From JBDHTS01 sp044220535 (GTDB lineage Bacteria; Pseudomonadota; Alphaproteobacteria; Micavibrionales; Micavibrionaceae): a DNA stretch of 22,478 nt. The notes under the pieces are model-generated. The model was not told the origin of the DNA. It was given only the letters and a program-made list of their open reading frames with translations, and did no database searches. The DNA lies in NCBI GenBank assembly GCA_044220535.1, contig JBGAQU010000043.1, positions 1 through 22,478 on the forward strand, written 5' to 3'. Made by a program: the position numbers and the translations under genes. Shown here piece by piece: positions 15,310 through 22,400 of the stretch (within the stretch, counting starts at the first letter, position 1; each line of letters opens with the position of its first letter).

Positions 15310-16224
15310 ATGAGTACAGGGCGTTTCGATACTATCAGTGTAACTTTCGGGCGAATTACGTCAGAATCAGGTAAGCAGCCAATGCTTGGCCGCCTGTATC
15401 CATCGATCACGCCTGCGTTCAAAAGTTCGGCCATCCCGGTCCATGATGTTCTGACCCTGCTGGATGCCGGTTACAGGCCGTCGGATATTAAATCCATGAT
15501 TCCGACCCTGGAAGATAATGATATTTCCGCCTGTATCGGCTTCGCCGCCACGCATATCAAGGACAGGCATGAATACAAGCGGAACAATCGTTATAAAGCC
15601 GCCCGTATCCTGCTGGATGAAAATCTTTCGCCCGCATTGGTGGAAGCGCTTTACCAAACCATTGGCGGGCTATCCAGCATTTATTATGAAGGCATGAACG
15701 GCTATACGGATGAATTCATTTATTGGCGCCCGACTGCGAAAATTTCCAAGGGCAGCCGCACCAAGAAAAACATGCGTCACGTGATTATCACGCAGGACAG
15801 CGATTTGTGCGACATTGCAGAAGCCCAGTGGATGCAGCGCATCCACACATGCGCGACACCGGAATCTATCAATTTCATGGATACAAATACGATTATCCTG
15901 ATTGCCGATCCTAAAATGGCGGCCAAGGAAGGCGCCGAATTCTATAAAAAACTTGCTGGAAAAATCATGCGTGCTGTGTTCAATCCCGAAACGCCGGCGC
16001 CTTGGTACAGGGCGTCCAAAACATCCCTTTCGGCTGGCATCTCCTTACAAAAACTTATCGAGTACGCCGAGAAAGATGCCCTTATAAAAAGATACCTGAA
16101 CGGCGAAGTATCCGAGGAAGAGCGCGCTATTGCCCGCGCGAAAAGAAAAACGTCAACGCCTTTAACAAGCGTTCCTTCTATTGTTATTGAACCGCAAACC
16201 GCTCCATTGCTTGCGCCAGTTTAA
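15310..16224 (+). CDS. Apparent fusion of DUF433 antitoxin-like and DUF5615 PIN-like domains
   Basis: The 304-residue product reads as two domains usually encoded by separate genes. Residues about 40-82 (IPVHDVLTLLDAGYRPSDI, then IPTLEDNDISACIGFAATH) match the DUF433 helix-turn-helix pattern found in VapB45-type antitoxins. Residues about 98-185 (ARILLDENLSPALVEALY and HVIITQDSDLCDIAEAQW) match DUF5615, a PIN-like putative nuclease family, with acidic residues at D103, E104, D163 and D165. The last 120 residues, including two helical stretches and a lysine/arginine-rich section near 285-292, are unassigned. If both domains are active, the antitoxin would be covalently joined to its toxin. A free toxin or a regulator with an inactive PIN-like fold is an alternative. 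It overlaps the convergent dehydratase gene by 41 bases. Domain calls are from pattern memory. Confidence 0.75.
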   Translation: MSTGRFDTISVTFGRITSESGKQPMLGRLYPSITPAFKSSAIPVHDVLTLLDAGYRPSDIKSMIPTLEDNDISACIGFAATHIKDRHEYKRNNRYKAARILLDENLSPALVEALYQTIGGLSSIYYEGMNGYTDEFIYWRPTAKISKGSRTKKNMRHVIITQDSDLCDIAEAQWMQRIHTCATPESINFMDTNTIILIADPKMAAKEGAEFYKKLAGKIMRAVFNPETPAPWYRASKTSLSAGISLQKLIEYAEKDALIKRYLNGEVSEEERAIARAKRKTSTPLTSVPSIVIEPQTAPLLAPV

Positions 16225-16477
16225 TATCCCGCTCCGTCACGCCGCCCGCGTCATGGGTGTTCAGGGTAACGTCCACGCGGTTATAGACATTAAACCATTC
16301 CGGATGGTGATCCATCTTTTCCGCCAGCAAGGCTACGCGACTCATAAAAGCCCATGCTTCGCTGAAATCCTTGAATTTGAAGCTTTTGCGAATCGCGCGC
16401 CCGTTCTCCGCCTTCTCCCAACCTGGCAGTTTTCCAAGGATTTCAGCGATGGATTGCTCCGTCATTTTCTCCGGCAT
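16184..16477 (-). CDS. phhB: 4a-hydroxytetrahydrobiopterin dehydratase (pterin-4a-carbinolamine dehydratase)
   Basis: This enzyme dehydrates 4a-hydroxytetrahydropterin, regenerating the pterin cofactor used by phenylalanine hydroxylase; in bacteria lacking that hydroxylase it may serve molybdopterin or other pterins. The 97-residue protein carries the family's diagnostic block: EKMDHHPEWFNVYNRV, with the active-site histidines, followed by THDAGGVTERDIKLA. Length is typical (95-110). GGAG at seven bases before the ATG supports the start. No phenylalanine hydroxylase gene is in the window. The last 41 bases overlap the convergent fusion gene. Confidence 0.93.
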   Translation of the reverse strand: MPEKMTEQSIAEILGKLPGWEKAENGRAIRKSFKFKDFSEAWAFMSRVALLAEKMDHHPEWFNVYNRVDVTLNTHDAGGVTERDIKLAQAMERFAVQ

Positions 16478-16538
16478 TGTGGGACTCCCTAATTAAGCTT
16501 AGAATTATGAAGAATCATAATAACCCTTTTGGTGTGCA

Positions 16539-16988
16539 ATGGGTCAAGTCGCAATGGATCGTCGTCATATTGTCATGAATTTCACCACACCGCCTTCGAT
16601 AGAGGATGTCGAGGTGATCGCCCGGACGTGCCTGGCCGAGGGCATGCCGGACGAAATGGCGGAAATGGTTGAGAATATCACCGTCGAGGTTGAGGATATG
16701 CCCGACGAGACGCTGGAAATGGAGATGGAGCTGGATCATCCGTATGAGTTGGTCGCCCTCTATAAAAGCGGACGGCAGATCTCACCCGGCGTTGAGCGCA
16801 AGGTTGCCAATGACGATGACGTCCTGATTCTTTTTCGCCGGGCCTTACTGGATTTATGGGGTGAAACGGGTGAGGATATCAATGTCCTGGTGCGCCAGGT
16901 CATGATCGAGGAACTGGGTCAGCATTTCGAATTCGGCGAGCGTGAGATCGACGAAATGGTGCGGCAGCATCATCAGGGACGGCTCTGA
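16539..16988 (+). CDS. Zincin-like metallopeptidase-family protein with degenerate HExxH site
   Basis: The protein follows the alphaproteobacterial metallopeptidase family (PF06262, formerly DUF1025) throughout: SIEDVEVIA near the start, HPYELVALYKSG in the middle, VLILFRRALLDLW, and a C-terminal LVRQVMIEELGQHFEFGE. Family members normally read VHEIGHHFG at the last position, where HExxH binds zinc. Here the two zinc histidines are glutamate and glutamine (EELGQH), so peptidase activity is unlikely unless another metal-binding arrangement exists. Three in-frame ATGs (16539, 16554, 16575) all have poor ribosome-binding sites; homology begins near the third. The gene's last 16 bases overlap the convergent macro-domain gene. 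Confidence 0.8.
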   Translation: MGQVAMDRRHIVMNFTTPPSIEDVEVIARTCLAEGMPDEMAEMVENITVEVEDMPDETLEMEMELDHPYELVALYKSGRQISPGVERKVANDDDVLILFRRALLDLWGETGEDINVLVRQVMIEELGQHFEFGEREIDEMVRQHHQGRL

Positions 16989-17503
16989 ATTTCCTTGTGC
17001 CGCCGCGCCGCGAACACATCATATATATTATCCTGTGCGCAAACGATCCGGACCTCCTGTAACGGATCGCCCAGTCTTGCCAGCACGCCGTCAAAGGCCA
17101 GCCGCGCCGCGCGTTCTGCCGGATAGCCGTTACGTTTACCGGTAGCGATGGCGGGAAAGGCAATGCGGGAAAGTTTCATGCGCCGCGATGCTTCCACCGC
17201 GTTCCGGTAACAGTTGACCAGATCCCGTTCCGCCCGGTCGAATCCGCCGTCTTTCCAGGGTGGTGTCATAACAAACAGAAGATGTTTGGCCGGAAGATTC
17301 AATCCGGGCAAGGCAAACACATCCCCTATCCTCGGCTGGTAAATATGTTCGAGGATCATATCGTCCAGTTCAGGGGCCAGCGCAATCAGCGCCTTGTTTA
17401 CGCCGCTTTGGATTTTTAATGTAACCGGAAGGTCGGTTATAATAGCGTCCAGCCCCGTTTGCCGGGTAATATCGCCTTTGCAGATGGTAATCCTGTCGAT
17501 CAT
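16973..17503 (-). CDS. Atypical macro-domain protein
   Basis: Macro domains bind ADP-ribose and related ligands, and bacterial members often remove ADP-ribose or O-acetyl-ADP-ribose. This 176-residue protein has the start ITICKGDIT and the C-terminal diagnostic block RIAFPAIATGKRNGYPAERAARLAF, plus a central strand LPAKHLLFVMTPPW in the position of the usual IHTVGP. However, the ligand-contacting N-A-A-N motif after the first aspartate is replaced by TDLP, and the glycine-rich GGGGVDGAIH loop by QSGVNKALIA. It therefore probably differs in ligand or has lost catalysis. There is no obvious Shine-Dalgarno sequence. It starts 38 bases from a repeat element. Confidence 0.8.
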   Translation of the reverse strand: MIDRITICKGDITRQTGLDAIITDLPVTLKIQSGVNKALIALAPELDDMILEHIYQPRIGDVFALPGLNLPAKHLLFVMTPPWKDGGFDRAERDLVNCYRNAVEASRRMKLSRIAFPAIATGKRNGYPAERAARLAFDGVLARLGDPLQEVRIVCAQDNIYDVFAARRHKEIQSRP

Positions 17504-17541
17504 GGAATTGAGTATGACAGAAATTAGAAAATTTAATAATA

Positions 17542-17680
17542 CGTCATCCCCGCGAAGGCGGGGATCCNNNNNNNNNNNNNNNNNNNNNNNNNNNNNNNNT
17601 CCCCGCGAAGGCGGGGATCCGGCGGTGAGGCCTACAGACTATGCCTGTGTCGCCGCATTCCCGCCTTCGCGGGGATGACA
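17542..17680. repeat. Intergenic palindromic-repeat element, copy 3, interrupted by an assembly gap
   Basis: CGTCATCCCCGCGAAGGCGG begins at 17542. The same core, TCCCCGCGAAGGCGGGGATCC, appears at 17547-17567 and again at 17600-17620 on either side of 32 N. An inverted copy of the arm ends at 17680. The second copy, its 36-base spacer and the inverted arm form a complete element like the one at 20106-20190. Confidence 0.9.
17568..17599. other. Assembly gap (32 N)
   Basis: This run of undetermined bases is flanked by identical 21-base repeat sequence, so the gap size may be arbitrary and the flanks could even be the same repeat copy duplicated at a join. Confidence 0.98.
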
Positions 17681-19477
17681 TGTGCTTGGAAAACGAACAT
17701 ATTCTTTTTTTCCATTGCCATTATTTTTTTGTCTTTTATCTCCCCGGCCTTGGCGAACGGCCTCGCCATGCATGGAGCGCCGAAATATGCGGATGATTTC
17801 CAGCATCTGGACTACGTCAAGCCGGATGCGCCGAAGGGTGGGCAGGTTATCCAGTCTTTTCCGGGCACGTTCGACAGTCTCAATCCCTTCGCCATCAAGG
17901 GCACGGCGGCACAAGGCCTATCCCTTTATTATGACCGATTGATGCAGCGCGTGTGGGATGAACCCTTTACGCTTTATCCGCTGATCGCCGAAAGCGCGGA
18001 TGTTCCGGAAGACCGGTCCAGCATTACCTTCCACCTGAATCCGAACGCGAAGTTTCAGGATGGTTCGCCCATCACCGCCAGCGATATCGTGTTTTCCATG
18101 GAAACGCTGCGCGATTCCGGACGCCCCAATATGCGGCGGGTTTATAAACTGATCGCCAAAACCGAAACGCCGGACGCGCATACAGTGAAATTCGCGCTGG
18201 GCGAAGGATATGACCGCGAAACCGTGATGATCATTGCCATGATGCCGGTGCTGTCGAAAAAATGGTGGTCGGGCAAGGCATTCGATTCTTCCACGCTCCA
18301 ACCGCCCCTTTCCAACGGTCCCTACAAAATCGCCAGCGTAGAACCCGGACGGCGCATCGTGTATGAGCGCGACAAAAATTACTGGGCAGCCAATTTGCCC
18401 GTCAATCGCGGCCAGTATAATTTCGACCGCATTATCTATGATTATTATCGCGACGATGTCGTGGCGCTGGAGGCGTTCAAGGCAGGCAATGTCGATCTAC
18501 GCCGTGAATATAATGCCGCGAAATGGGCAACGGCCTATGACATTCCCGCCGTTAAAAACGGAGAGATCATCAAGGAAGACATGACGCATGGGCGGCCCGA
18601 ACGCGTCACCGCCCTGATCTTCAACACCCGCCGCGCGCCGTTCGATAATATCCTTGTGCGGCAGGCGTTATCGCAGGTGCTGGATTTCAAATGGATCAAT
18701 GAAAACCTGTTTCGCGGGCAGTATAAGCGCATCGGCAGTTACTACCCCAACTCCGCGCTCGCGGCCAGCGGCACCCCTTCGCCCGATGAACTGGCGCTGT
18801 TGACGCCATTTAAATCGCAATTGCCGCCAGAGGTATTCGGCCCGGCCTGGCAGCCGCCGGATATTGAGAACCAGGCCGATATGCGGAAACATCTTCTGTT
18901 GGCCGACAAACTCCTCAAACAGGCCGGATGGATTGTGAAGGACGGCAGGCGCGTGAAGGCGGACAACCCTGCCCGCCCCCTGACCTTCGAGATCACCGTC
19001 AATTCCGTTCAGGATGAAAAAGTCGCGGTGCAGTTCAAGACAGGTCTGGCGCGGCTGGGGATCGATATCACCATAAGGCGGCTGGACACAGCGGCCTTTA
19101 CCGGACGCCTCAATGATTATGACTATGACATGGTAATGTGGTACTGGACCAATACTCTGTCCCCCGGCTCCGAACAGATGCAATACTGGACCTGTGTGGC
19201 CAAAGACCAGAAATCCCGCTGGAACTACGCCGGCATCTGCAATCCCGCCATCGATGCCCTCAGCAAGCAGATCGCTATGTCTAAAACGCGGGAAGAGCTG
19301 GAAACCAATGTCCATGCGCTGGACCGGGCCCTGACCTGGGGCTGGTACATGATCCCGCTATACTATGCCGGGGTGGACGATGTGGCCTATCGCAGTACGC
19401 TGGCCCATCCAGCCGTCACCCCCGTTTACGGCTTCGTTTTTGAAACATGGTGGGCAAAAACACAGAATAAACATTGA
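17675..19477 (+). CDS. Extracellular solute-binding protein, family 5 (peptide/oligosaccharide ABC transporter)
   Basis: This 600-residue periplasmic binding protein belongs to the SBP_bac_5 family and resembles the YejA-type subgroup, which delivers peptides to an ABC importer. A signal peptide is clear: a short lysine-containing start, the hydrophobic core FFFSIAIIFLSFI and a cleavage-like ALA at about residues 25-27. Then follow HGAPKYADDFQHLDYVKPDAP, PKGG and FDSLNPF, and the family signature region ITFHLNPNAKFQDGSPITASDIVFSME. No permease or ATPase genes lie in the window. The only plausible start, ATG at 17675, lies inside the repeat element, directly after GGGG, with no properly spaced ribosome-binding site. 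Expression may therefore be altered or the native start lost. Confidence 0.9.
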   Translation: MTCAWKTNIFFFSIAIIFLSFISPALANGLAMHGAPKYADDFQHLDYVKPDAPKGGQVIQSFPGTFDSLNPFAIKGTAAQGLSLYYDRLMQRVWDEPFTLYPLIAESADVPEDRSSITFHLNPNAKFQDGSPITASDIVFSMETLRDSGRPNMRRVYKLIAKTETPDAHTVKFALGEGYDRETVMIIAMMPVLSKKWWSGKAFDSSTLQPPLSNGPYKIASVEPGRRIVYERDKNYWAANLPVNRGQYNFDRIIYDYYRDDVVALEAFKAGNVDLRREYNAAKWATAYDIPAVKNGEIIKEDMTHGRPERVTALIFNTRRAPFDNILVRQALSQVLDFKWINENLFRGQYKRIGSYYPNSALAASGTPSPDELALLTPFKSQLPPEVFGPAWQPPDIENQADMRKHLLLADKLLKQAGWIVKDGRRVKADNPARPLTFEITVNSVQDEKVAVQFKTGLARLGIDITIRRLDTAAFTGRLNDYDYDMVMWYWTNTLSPGSEQMQYWTCVAKDQKSRWNYAGICNPAIDALSKQIAMSKTREELETNVHALDRALTWGWYMIPLYYAGVDDVAYRSTLAHPAVTPVYGFVFETWWAKTQNKH

Positions 19478-19530
19478 GCGCAAGCCGCTAGCCTGCTAGT
19501 TTTAGTCAGGTTTTATGACAGGCTGGATCC

Positions 19531-20094
19531 ATGACCGCACATCGCATTGTTACCGTTCTCCTTGGCGTATCCGTACTGGCGCTTGGCGCCTGTTCCGACA
19601 GCGTCCTGCCCCGCACCAATCTGGCGGGCGCAAAATACTGGGAGCGTAGCGACGCCTCATCCTCGGTCTATCTGGAAGGGCCGAAGGCGCAGCAGATGCT
19701 GCAGCGTGATATTTCCCGCTGTGTCACTGAAATCCGCGAGCTGGAACGCTTGGGTTCGATTCGCCATGCGATGCCCGCCGATCCGGAACCGTCAGGCGGC
19801 GTGCCTGATTTGCGCAGCCCCGAAGGCGCGCTGGAACAATATGAAACGCCCCGCCGCCAGGGTTACCTGTATTCCGAATATTACGGCTATCACGACTTTG
19901 AAACCTGCATGCAGTCCAAAGGCTGGGAACGCGTCCAGTACCTGCCCTATGACCGCGCCGAACAATCCCGCAAGGATTATGTAGAAACCATCACGCGCCA
20001 GCAATACCGCACGAAGAATACGCTGCCCGAACCGAAGACCACGGATAATGTGAAGACACAGACATCTGGCGAATATAACGGGTTGAATAATTGA
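19531..20094 (+). CDS. Putative lipoprotein, 187 aa
   Basis: The N-terminus has a lipoprotein signal, IVTVLLGVSVLALGAC, with the lipobox cysteine at about residue 21. The mature part has two further cysteines (in ISRCVTEI and FETCMQSKGW) that could form a disulfide, a tyrosine-rich section (YLYSEYYGYHDFE) and a charged, low-complexity tail. The FETCMQSKGW segment resembles small envelope proteins of Proteobacteria, but I do not recognise a family. It starts 53 bases after the solute-binding protein gene on the same strand and may share its transcript; a TGGA element precedes the ATG. A repeat element follows it. Confidence 0.8.
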   Translation: MTAHRIVTVLLGVSVLALGACSDSVLPRTNLAGAKYWERSDASSSVYLEGPKAQQMLQRDISRCVTEIRELERLGSIRHAMPADPEPSGGVPDLRSPEGALEQYETPRRQGYLYSEYYGYHDFETCMQSKGWERVQYLPYDRAEQSRKDYVETITRQQYRTKNTLPEPKTTDNVKTQTSGEYNGLNN

Positions 20095-20105
20095 TTTTTT
20101 TACAT

Positions 20106-20190
20106 CGTCATCCCCGCGAAGGCGGGGATCCGGCGATGAAAATTACAAATCCCAGATGTTAAGCCGGATCCCGCCTTCGCGGGGATGACA
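20106..20190. repeat. Intergenic inverted-repeat element, copy 4
   Basis: This is the cleanest copy: the left arm begins CGTCATCCCCGCGAAGGCGG at 20106 and passes into GGATCC, and the right arm, from GGATCC to GGGATGACA at 20190, is nearly its perfect inverse across about 35 bases. The first bases of the spacer (GGCGATGA) resemble those of copy 3 (GGCGGTGA), showing the whole unit is homologous. On the minus strand it reads into the end of the glycosyltransferase gene. Confidence 0.92.
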
Positions 20191-21148
20191 GCCAGAAAAA
20201 TATTTTCTACCTAAATCTTCAGCAACTTTCAAAACAGCCTCTACCGTCAGCCCCTCCATCAAACTCCGCTCCAGCGTTTTAGGATTGTACCCTTCGAACG
20301 CCGTCAGCCGCGCGAAATCCTGCGGTGTCGCCACATAGGCCGTTTTCCTGCCCCATGGCTGGTACAGATGCGGCCAGCTGGGGCCGAACAGGCCGAGATG
20401 TCCGGATTCCGCCGCTGCCGCGCAATGCATCAGGCCGGAATCATTACCGATATAAAAGGCGCAGCGCTGCAGGGCCGCGGCCGCCGTACCGGGATCCGTC
20501 TTTGCGATCATGTCAATCTGCTGCGCTTGCGGAACGCTCGCCAGGACGGTCCTTGCCGCCTCTTCCCTCCCGGCGCCGCGAACACGGCAACCTGCGCCCC
20601 GGCAGAATTCCATTCGGGCTCGTCAGTTGTTCGATCACGGCCATAAACCGGTCCGCAGGCCAGGTTTTGCCGATCCAGTTGGCCGCCGGGCCGACCGCCA
20701 GAACCGGTGATCCATCGGGTATAAATTGCGCAGCCGCCGCCCGCTGACGGTCAGAAACCCAGATGACCGGCTCAGGCACTGCGGTCAGCTTCATCGCCGC
20801 CGCATTCTGGCCCACTTTATGAAGAGATTTATCGATATGGCTGGAATGGATATAACGCTGTTTTGCAGGCAGAAGACGGGAGACAGCACTATCCCGGAGG
20901 TCAATAATTATGTCCCATCGCGTTGGAAACGTTTTCATCCATAACTTTAACCAATGCCTGCTATAAGATTGTTTTTTCAATATAATAACCTGCTCGAGAT
21001 TGGGCATGCCTTCAAACAGGCTGGCAGGCAGGCCGCCACAGGCGATTGTGATACGCGCGGCAGGGTAAGTCCGTATCAGATGGTCGAGCAGTCCGGTCGA
21101 TAAAACGGCATCGCCGAGGCGGTTCGATGTGATAAACAGGATGTTCAT
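20143..21148 (-). pseudogene. Glycosyltransferase family 9 (heptosyltransferase-like), frameshifted
   Basis: The N-terminal part, from 21148 to about 20605, begins MNILFITSNRLGDAVLSTGLL, the typical start of ADP-heptose:LPS heptosyltransferases, and continues through VLAVGPAANWIGKTWP. The C-terminal part, from about 20575, contains the sugar-nucleotide region YIGNDSGLMHCAAAAE and LGLFGPSWPHLYQPWG. Between them conserved residues are in a third frame (AQVAVFAAP), so two indels about 30 bases apart separate the parts, both next to G/C runs. Such enzymes add sugars to lipopolysaccharide core at the inner membrane. The final residues, reading GCHPREGG and on to the stop at 20143, come from repeat copy 4, so the native C-terminus was probably altered. 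It is divergent from ygfZ with a 17-base gap. Confidence 0.8.
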
Positions 21149-21165
21149 AGGGAACGAAGGTACTG

Positions 21166-21942
21166 ATGTTTGACGGATTTGTAAAACTGCCGGGGCGCGG
21201 CCTGATCACGGTGACGGGCGAAGACCGCCATGCCTTCCTGCAGGCGCTGGTCAGCAACGATCTCGACCTTTTGCAGACCCAAACATCACTTTACGCCTGC
21301 CTGCTGACACCGCAAGGGAAGTTTCTGTTCGATTTTATCATTTACAGGGACGGCAATCGCCTGCTTCTCGATTGCGAAGGCGGGGAACGGGCGGAAGCGC
21401 TGTTGAAACGGCTGAAGATGTATAAGCTGCGCTCAAAAGTGGAGATGACGCTTATGGCTGATGTGCCTGTTTATGCATCGGCGCAGGGCACATATCCCGA
21501 TCCGCGTCATCTGCAGCTCGGTTTCCGAAGTTTGGAACGACCTGAGAACCTTTCCGAACAGCTCTTCTCCGTCTGGGATGAACATCGCATCCGTCTGGGC
21601 GTGCCAGATGGCAGCCGCGATATGGTGCCGGAACAATCGACCCTGATCGAATGCAATATCGACCAGGTAAAGGGTATTTCCTTTACCAAGGGCTGCTATA
21701 TCGGCCAGGAGCTGACCGCGCGGATGCAACACCGCGGGCTAGCGAAAAAGCATTTGTATTCGACGGAATGGGAAATTGCCCCACCTGCTTCCGGCACCGA
21801 TATTGAGATCGACGGCAAACTGGCAGGCACAGTCCGTTCCTCCTCAGGCCATGTCGCATTTATCTTGCTTAAAGATGACATGATTAATAATCTGCGTGAT
21901 CAGAATTTTAAAATTATCGATGCAGAGTCCTTTGATGGATAA
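21166..21942 (+). CDS. ygfZ: Folate-binding Fe-S cluster assembly/repair protein YgfZ
   Basis: YgfZ is a GcvT-like tetrahydrofolate-binding protein needed for activity of some iron-sulfur enzymes such as MiaB. The 258-residue product begins with VTGEDRHAFLQALVSNDL, matching the folate-binding fold, and carries the diagnostic signature KGCYIGQE (about residues 182-189) with the conserved cysteine. Length is at the short end for the family (about 250-330), as is common in Alphaproteobacteria. AAGG seven bases before the ATG supports the start. Only 17 bases separate it from the divergent glycosyltransferase gene, so at least one promoter must lie inside a coding region. The stop overlaps the next start by eight bases. 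Confidence 0.93.
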   Translation: MFDGFVKLPGRGLITVTGEDRHAFLQALVSNDLDLLQTQTSLYACLLTPQGKFLFDFIIYRDGNRLLLDCEGGERAEALLKRLKMYKLRSKVEMTLMADVPVYASAQGTYPDPRHLQLGFRSLERPENLSEQLFSVWDEHRIRLGVPDGSRDMVPEQSTLIECNIDQVKGISFTKGCYIGQELTARMQHRGLAKKHLYSTEWEIAPPASGTDIEIDGKLAGTVRSSSGHVAFILLKDDMINNLRDQNFKIIDAESFDG

Positions 21943-22396
21943 CAATGAACTTACTATTCTTTCGCATGCTGCCAGCCAGGCGCAGCGATCCGAGCTGATG
22001 AATTATGGCGCTTCCCTGCTATCGCTGACAATTGCCATTGCCTGTTCTTCGCAGCCTGTTTATGCTATCGGATTATCCGTGTCTTCTTTATGCGTCCATG
22101 CTTTTATCTCACACAGCGAAGGCAAAAAATTAAAAAAGGAATTCGAAATCGCTACGGCTGGCTCACGCTCCGTGGCGATTGCTGAAATCGCCGGCAGTAT
22201 GGGCAGGTTCGAACGCTCTTTGATTATACCGACGCTGACGCATCCGCTAAATGCGGGGCTCATGGCCGCCTTTTGGTTTGCCGCCATGCCTTCGATGAAT
22301 TTAGTCGTGGCGCCCGCACTGCTTATGGCCCGGGAAAATTTCTGCTGGCGCCCCGTAAACGATGCGTTCAGGAAAATTCTGGGCCAGCAGCCTTAA
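21935..22396 (+). CDS. Hypothetical small membrane protein, 153 aa
   Basis: I do not recognise a family. After a polar N-terminus of about 23 residues come two hydrophobic stretches (about 24-60), a charged cytoplasmic-like loop with GKKLKKEFE, and two more hydrophobic stretches (about 103-132), suggesting up to four membrane segments. I take the ATG at 21935, which overlaps the ygfZ stop (ATGGATAA) and so suggests translational coupling; in-frame ATGs at 21896 and 21917 lie further inside ygfZ. Co-expression with ygfZ is likely, but no shared function can be named. Confidence 0.7.
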   Translation: MDNNELTILSHAASQAQRSELMNYGASLLSLTIAIACSSQPVYAIGLSVSSLCVHAFISHSEGKKLKKEFEIATAGSRSVAIAEIAGSMGRFERSLIIPTLTHPLNAGLMAAFWFAAMPSMNLVVAPALLMARENFCWRPVNDAFRKILGQQP

Positions 22397-22400
22397 GGCA

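Noticed and set aside
17394..17678. 94-residue open frame running through the N run
   Set aside because: It consists of antisense macro-gene sequence, undetermined bases and repeat sequence; no real coding content.
18668..19315. 215-residue open frame antisense to the solute-binding protein gene
   Set aside because: No motif and no ribosome-binding site; fully explained as the reverse frame of a conserved gene.
19752..19768. GGTTCGATTCGCC, resembling a tRNA T-arm
   Set aside because: It lies inside an intact lipoprotein frame and no acceptor or anticodon stems can be built around it.
2119..20190. CRISPR-like array
   Set aside because: The repeated arms are mirrored, far apart and unevenly spaced, with no run of regular spacers and no cas genes.
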